DNA from: Nannocystaceae bacterium
Lineage (GTDB): Bacteria > Myxococcota_A > Polyangia > Nannocystales > Nannocystaceae
DNA length: 8,927 nt
Assembly (NCBI GenBank): GCA_016763875.1
Contig: JAESSZ010000542.1
Span: 1 to 8,927 of the forward strand
Direction: 5' to 3'
The notes beneath the pieces are model-generated. The model saw only the letters and a list, made by a program, of their open reading frames with translations. It ran no database searches and was not told where the DNA came from. Numbering within the stretch: position 1 is the first letter of the stretch; every line of letters begins with the position of its first letter. The position numbers were made by a program, and so were the translations under genes. Shown piece after piece: positions 6,364-8,927 of the stretch.

Positions 6364-7598
6364 GGGTGATACAGGGTGTAGGCCCCCAGAATGTCGCCCT
6401 CGCTCAGGCCCGCGCGCTGGCCAATCGCAGCAGTGGTGACGTCGGGTCGGATCGTGCACTCGCCGAGCGTGCCCGACATGCAGTCAGCACGGTTTCGCGC
6501 GAATGCCCATCGTGGGTAGTGCATGATTGAGCCGTAGTCGTACGGACCTCGGTCCCGCTCATACTCGCCCCACTGGAAAAAGTTGTGCAACTTGCCGTCT
6601 TGTACGCGCCCGAGGTCGACCACGATGTTGTCGTCGCGGTCGTCGCGGGACTGCTCGTGGTACAGCCCGACGGCGTGCCCGATCTCGTGGACAACGACTC
6701 CCAAGGAATCGCAGCCGCTGTTGTTGAGCGAGATGCTCTGTGAGTCGAATCCCGTGATCACAGCTCGGCCAACGGTGGACGAACAGCCGCCGCCGTCCCG
6801 GAACTCAAGGAACTGGCCAGAACTCCTCGGGACGAAGCGGATCCCGGTGTTCTGTTCCCAGTGATCGATCGCCAACTGGATGACCGTCCGCATTCGACCG
6901 TTCTCGGCGTCGCTTCCCCAGTTGTCGGCGAACGTGTAGCCGATGACACCGTTGTCCCATCGTGCGCAGGTGAACTCGGTACTGAACCCGAAGTTGCACG
7001 TTGCGGATCGGAATCCCGAATCGTCGGAGTCGGCGAGCGCCGCTGCGTCGCCATAGGTTTCGCGCAAAAGTTGGGCATCGCCAAGTACGATGTCTCCGTG
7101 CGCGATGGCGACGCCGTCGATGACCTCGAACGTGACCTCTTGGCCATCCATGACCAGCGTTTCCACCACCCCGTCGACACCCGGAGCGTATTGCTCAAGG
7201 CCCATGACCGGATCTGTTGGGATCTGGACGCTGAGCGCCATCGGCTCCAGGTCGATGTACGGACCCACTCTGCCTTTGACCGTGAAGGACACCGATTGCA
7301 CGGCCGCGTCATCTTGAGCCGTGAGCGTGAGCATCACGTGGTCAGCGTCGGTTTGGGTCTCGCTGAGGGTGACGGTGACGTCGTCCGGGACTCCAAACAC
7401 GTACAGCTGGACGTCGGACGAGAGCCAGTCCGGGCGCGCGATGTCGACACGGACCGTGGCGGTTCCACCCGGGGTCAAGACGACGCTCTGGGCCGAAAGC
7501 TCGATCCCGAAGTTGTCGGAATCACAGGCGGGAGTGACAATGACAGTGCCTGCGCACATGCACGCACCGATGAGGAGAGAACGGGCTTTTAAAAGCAT
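5832..7598 (-). CDS. Astacin-family (M12A) metalloprotease lipoprotein, N-terminal part of a frameshifted gene
   Basis: This frame encodes a secreted zinc endopeptidase down to about 6363. The leader (residues 1-25) ends VTPAC with Asp at +2, so a lipoprotein is likely. A beta-rich region (about 28-130) is followed by a propeptide-like segment with HGDI (167-170), resembling the FxGD aspartate switch of astacin propeptides. The catalytic domain has the full zinc site HEIGHAVGLYHEQSRDD (His304, Glu305, His308, Gly311, His314) and a Met-turn SIMHYP near 357-362. Its natural end is SEGDILGAYTLYHP at 399-412. After that the frame continues to a stop at 5832, but as Arg/Ser/Thr/Pro-rich sequence with poor third-position GC, which I take to be out-of-frame. 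The true continuation is in another frame (5158-6363). ATG 7598 starts right at a signal peptide; ATG 7625 is an alternative, and neither has a good ribosome binding site. The gene diverges from the phosphoesterase gene. Confidence 0.85.
   Translation of the reverse strand: MLLKARSLLIGACMCAGTVIVTPACDSDNFGIELSAQSVVLTPGGTATVRVDIARPDWLSSDVQLYVFGVPDDVTVTLSETQTDADHVMLTLTAQDDAAVQSVSFTVKGRVGPYIDLEPMALSVQIPTDPVMGLEQYAPGVDGVVETLVMDGQEVTFEVIDGVAIAHGDIVLGDAQLLRETYGDAAALADSDDSGFRSATCNFGFSTEFTCARWDNGVIGYTFADNWGSDAENGRMRTVIQLAIDHWEQNTGIRFVPRSSGQFLEFRDGGGCSSTVGRAVITGFDSQSISLNNSGCDSLGVVVHEIGHAVGLYHEQSRDDRDDNIVVDLGRVQDGKLHNFFQWGEYERDRGPYDYGSIMHYPRWAFARNRADCMSGTLGECTIRPDVTTAAIGQRAGLSEGDILGAYTLYHPSTRFSGRRRAKRATASTSAWTTTPQLPIPVVSFGPRIAHPERSERATRSTFLLAMYPLAPTSSRLASSPMASRWSPRASRSTSRTPRPRSRWLRAMAFPNSSWARLLLYRQRSVMPRTATAHPRCATTPGRLSRLAGRRTLQPDTFPSTRSDRTRSLSTLRTPRAPWEAGHLPSTW
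6355..6366 (-). other. Frameshift site between protease and Ig/PKD region
   Basis: On the minus strand the protease frame ends ...TAT CAC CCG and the downstream frame resumes GAG TAC GAG ATT CTC. One G is missing, because CCG GAG TAC would join them perfectly as HPEYEIL. Third-position GC switches frame at exactly this point. Loss of one base from GG, in the genome or in the assembly, explains it. No classical slippery heptamer for -1 frameshifting is present in the overlap. Confidence 0.75.
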
Positions 7599-7752
7599 GG
7601 GGAAACTCTGATGACGCAAGGTCATCGCGCCAGTACCGGCCACGCACCATCCGTTCCCAGATTTCGCACGAGTGCTTGGGACAGGTACCGCGAGGAGGCG
7701 GCCATCCCAAGCGTGTGTGCCGATGACTTCAGTGAAGTGGTAGCCTGCTGGC
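7599..7752. promoter_or_regulatory. Divergent intergenic region, protease / phosphoesterase
   Basis: These 154 bases separate the two divergent starts and must hold both promoters. I could not identify a convincing -35/-10 pair or an alternative sigma-factor site for either gene. The one clear structure is the inverted repeat at 7674-7712. Confidence 0.5.
7674..7712. repeat. Inverted repeat upstream of the phosphoesterase gene
   Basis: Perfect eight-base arms gcttggga (7674-7681) and tcccaagc (7705-7712) flank 23 bases that contain a further ccgc/gcgg pairing (7688-7691 with 7698-7701). The right arm ends 40 bases before the GTG start at 7753. It may be a leader-RNA hairpin of the phosphoesterase gene or an operator in the shared promoter region. 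Confidence 0.45.
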
Positions 7753-8415
7753 GTGCGCTTGGTCTGCGTCGCGGATACGCATCTGTACGAGAGCGGGTTT
7801 GAAATCCCCGATGGGGACGTGTTCATTCACGCGGGCGACTTGCTCCGCCGTGGCACGCTCGAGGAGCTGGCGCCCGCTGCCGAGTGGATCCGCGGTCTAC
7901 CGCACCGCCACAAGGTGGTCGTCGCAGGCAACCACGATTGGTGTTTTGTACGCGACCCACAACACGCGCGTGCGGCATTGGGCCCGACCGTTCACTACCT
8001 TCAGGACACCGAGATCACGATCGACGGCGCGCGTATCTGGGGCAGTCCGTGGCAGCCTGAGTTTTTCAGTTGGGCATTCAACCTAGCGCGCGGCCCCGAG
8101 ATCGCCGCGCGGTGGGCGTTGATCCCCGCGGCCGTGGACGTACTGATCACCCATGGCCCGCCGCGAGGCTACGGCGACCTAACCCAGCTCAGCCACGAAG
8201 GGTGCGATGATCTTCTCGCCGAGCTGGCACGCGTCCAGCCCGCCCTTCACCTGTTCGGGCACATCCATGAAGATGGCGGTAGTTGGCGACACGGACCCAC
8301 GGTGATCGCCAACGTCACGACGTGGGAGTGCTCGCGCGACGCCACCGTGTTCGACTACGACCCCAAGACGCGGACCGTCGTCGAGGTATGCGTGCCTCCA
8401 ACCAGCACCTGTTAG
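7753..8415 (+). CDS. Calcineurin-like metallophosphoesterase (MPPED/UPF0046-like)
   Basis: The 220-residue cytoplasmic protein carries every metallophosphoesterase motif in order: DTH at 8-10, GD at 28-29 (HAGDLL), GNHD at 59-62, THGPP at 133-137 and GHIHE at 169-173. Together they ligate two metal ions. Length and the pattern around AGNHDW, ITHGPPRGYGD and GHIHE fit the MPPED1/MPPED2-related group, which hydrolyse phosphodiesters including cyclic nucleotides in some animal members; the substrate here is unknown. The second His of GHxH (His172) is present; this position is replaced by Gly in mammalian MPPED2. The start is GTG at 7753, which places the first strand (MRLVCVADTH) immediately at the N-terminus as in relatives; the ribosome binding site is weak. 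It is the only plus-strand gene, diverges from the protease locus and ends 28 bases from the convergent lipoprotein copy. Confidence 0.9.
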   Translation: MRLVCVADTHLYESGFEIPDGDVFIHAGDLLRRGTLEELAPAAEWIRGLPHRHKVVVAGNHDWCFVRDPQHARAALGPTVHYLQDTEITIDGARIWGSPWQPEFFSWAFNLARGPEIAARWALIPAAVDVLITHGPPRGYGDLTQLSHEGCDDLLAELARVQPALHLFGHIHEDGGSWRHGPTVIANVTTWECSRDATVFDYDPKTRTVVEVCVPPTSTC

Positions 8416-8443
8416 GCTGGGGCTGGGAGCCTCTACGCACCTC

Positions 8444-8927
8444 TTACGTCACCATCTGCTCCTCTGGTTCGGGTGTGAACACCTGGGATTTTATCGTGCG
8501 TGGCTCGCCACCAATCTCGACCTTGAGCTCCAAGAAATAGAGGTCTCCAACCATGCGATCGACGGCGCTCCAGTCCTTCGCACCCAGTTTGTAACTGGCG
8601 TCTGACTTCCCAACTGGCGCGAACTCGTCCCAGGGTTTGTAACCACCGGTGGCGTCCCAAAGCGATGGTGCGCGGGTTGAGAGCACAATCGAGGCGCCCG
8701 ATCCTTCCGGGATCATCCGAGCCTCTTTGACCACGACCGCAACTGGCCGTGCCGCTCGCGATGTGAACGACAGCTGAACCCGCGATTGGATGCAGGGAGG
8801 CGGATAGGCCATTTCTCCTCTTGCCATCGGCTCCTCGTCCCCGGGCTCCGCTGGCCGCTGTGAAGTTGGCACCTGTGCCGGGTCGTCGGGACAATCTTGA
8901 CGGATATGGACGGACGACACCACGACG
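8444..8927 (-). CDS. Lipoprotein of unknown family, copy 2 (cut by window edge)
   Basis: This is the C-terminal 161 codons of a second copy of the gene at 4358-5011; its start, signal peptide and Pro-rich spacer lie beyond the window. An apparent GTG start at 8923 is only an internal Val codon, since VVVSSVHIRQDCPD aligns with the middle of copy 1. From QSRVQLSF to EPEEQ, 93 of 111 residues are identical by hand count. The linker between RQDCPD and the second Cys is unrelated and a few residues shorter. Both Cys residues are kept. Unlike copy 1 it is not followed by a cytochrome gene but faces the phosphoesterase gene across a 28-base gap. Function is unknown; recent duplication with relaxed constraint on the linker is the simplest reading. 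Confidence 0.8.
   Translation of the reverse strand, partial: VVVSSVHIRQDCPDDPAQVPTSQRPAEPGDEEPMARGEMAYPPPCIQSRVQLSFTSRAARPVAVVVKEARMIPEGSGASIVLSTRAPSLWDATGGYKPWDEFAPVGKSDASYKLGAKDWSAVDRMVGDLYFLELKVEIGGEPRTIKSQVFTPEPEEQMVT

Noticed and set aside
6340..6366. Programmed -1 ribosomal frameshifting joining protease and repeats
   Set aside because: The geometry is -1, but no X-XXY-YYZ slippery heptamer lies at the switch and no obvious stimulatory hairpin follows. A lost base is simpler.
8444..8923. A complete 159-residue gene starting at GTG 8923
   Set aside because: The codon aligns with an internal Val of copy 1, and the open frame continues to the window edge, so the gene is truncated by the window.
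4358..8927. Mobile-element origin of the duplicated lipoprotein
   Set aside because: No transposase, terminal inverted repeats or target-site duplications flank either copy, and similarity stops close to the stop codon.

Overview
The window is GC-rich DNA with a strong preference for G/C in third codon positions. It carries several predicted lipoproteins with long low-complexity linkers (Asp/Gly-rich, Pro/Glu-rich), an astacin-type protease with Ig/PKD-like repeats, and multihaem-type cytochrome chemistry. This style is typical of predatory, large-genome Myxococcota, perhaps of the Nannocystis/Plesiocystis type. That placement is an inference from gene style; no rRNA or other taxonomic marker is present.

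Layout, left to right. Six loci lie on the minus strand between 113 and 7598: a PrsW-like intramembrane protease (113-910), a SIMPL/DUF541 protein (961-1542), an SGNH/GDSL hydrolase lipoprotein with an Asp-rich stalk (1624-2703), a di-haem c-type cytochrome lipoprotein (2908-4329), a lipoprotein of unknown family (4358-5011), and an astacin-family metalloprotease lipoprotein with C-terminal Ig/PKD-like domains (5158-7598) that is split by a one-base frameshift at about 6363. A single plus-strand gene, a calcineurin-like metallophosphoesterase (7753-8415), diverges from the protease. It converges on a second, edge-truncated copy of the unknown lipoprotein (8444 to the window end, minus strand).

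Spacing suggests two possible short operons: unknown lipoprotein then cytochrome (28-base gap), and SGNH then SIMPL then PrsW (81- and 50-base gaps). The gaps of 204, 146 and 154 bases (2704-2907, 5012-5157, 7599-7752) each contain a recognisable inverted repeat and are the most likely places for regulation. No shared pathway is evident. The common theme is the cell envelope: four different lipoprotein types, one polytopic membrane protease and a hydrolase on a stalk.

No mobile element, CRISPR array, RNA gene or phage gene was found. I did not find a convincing new multi-gene system. The most interesting items are the two copies of an uncharacterised lipoprotein (about 84% identical over the 111-residue conserved domain by hand count), the frameshift that separates protease from its adhesion-like repeats, and in-frame short tandem repeats inside the exported leader or linker regions of three lipoproteins.
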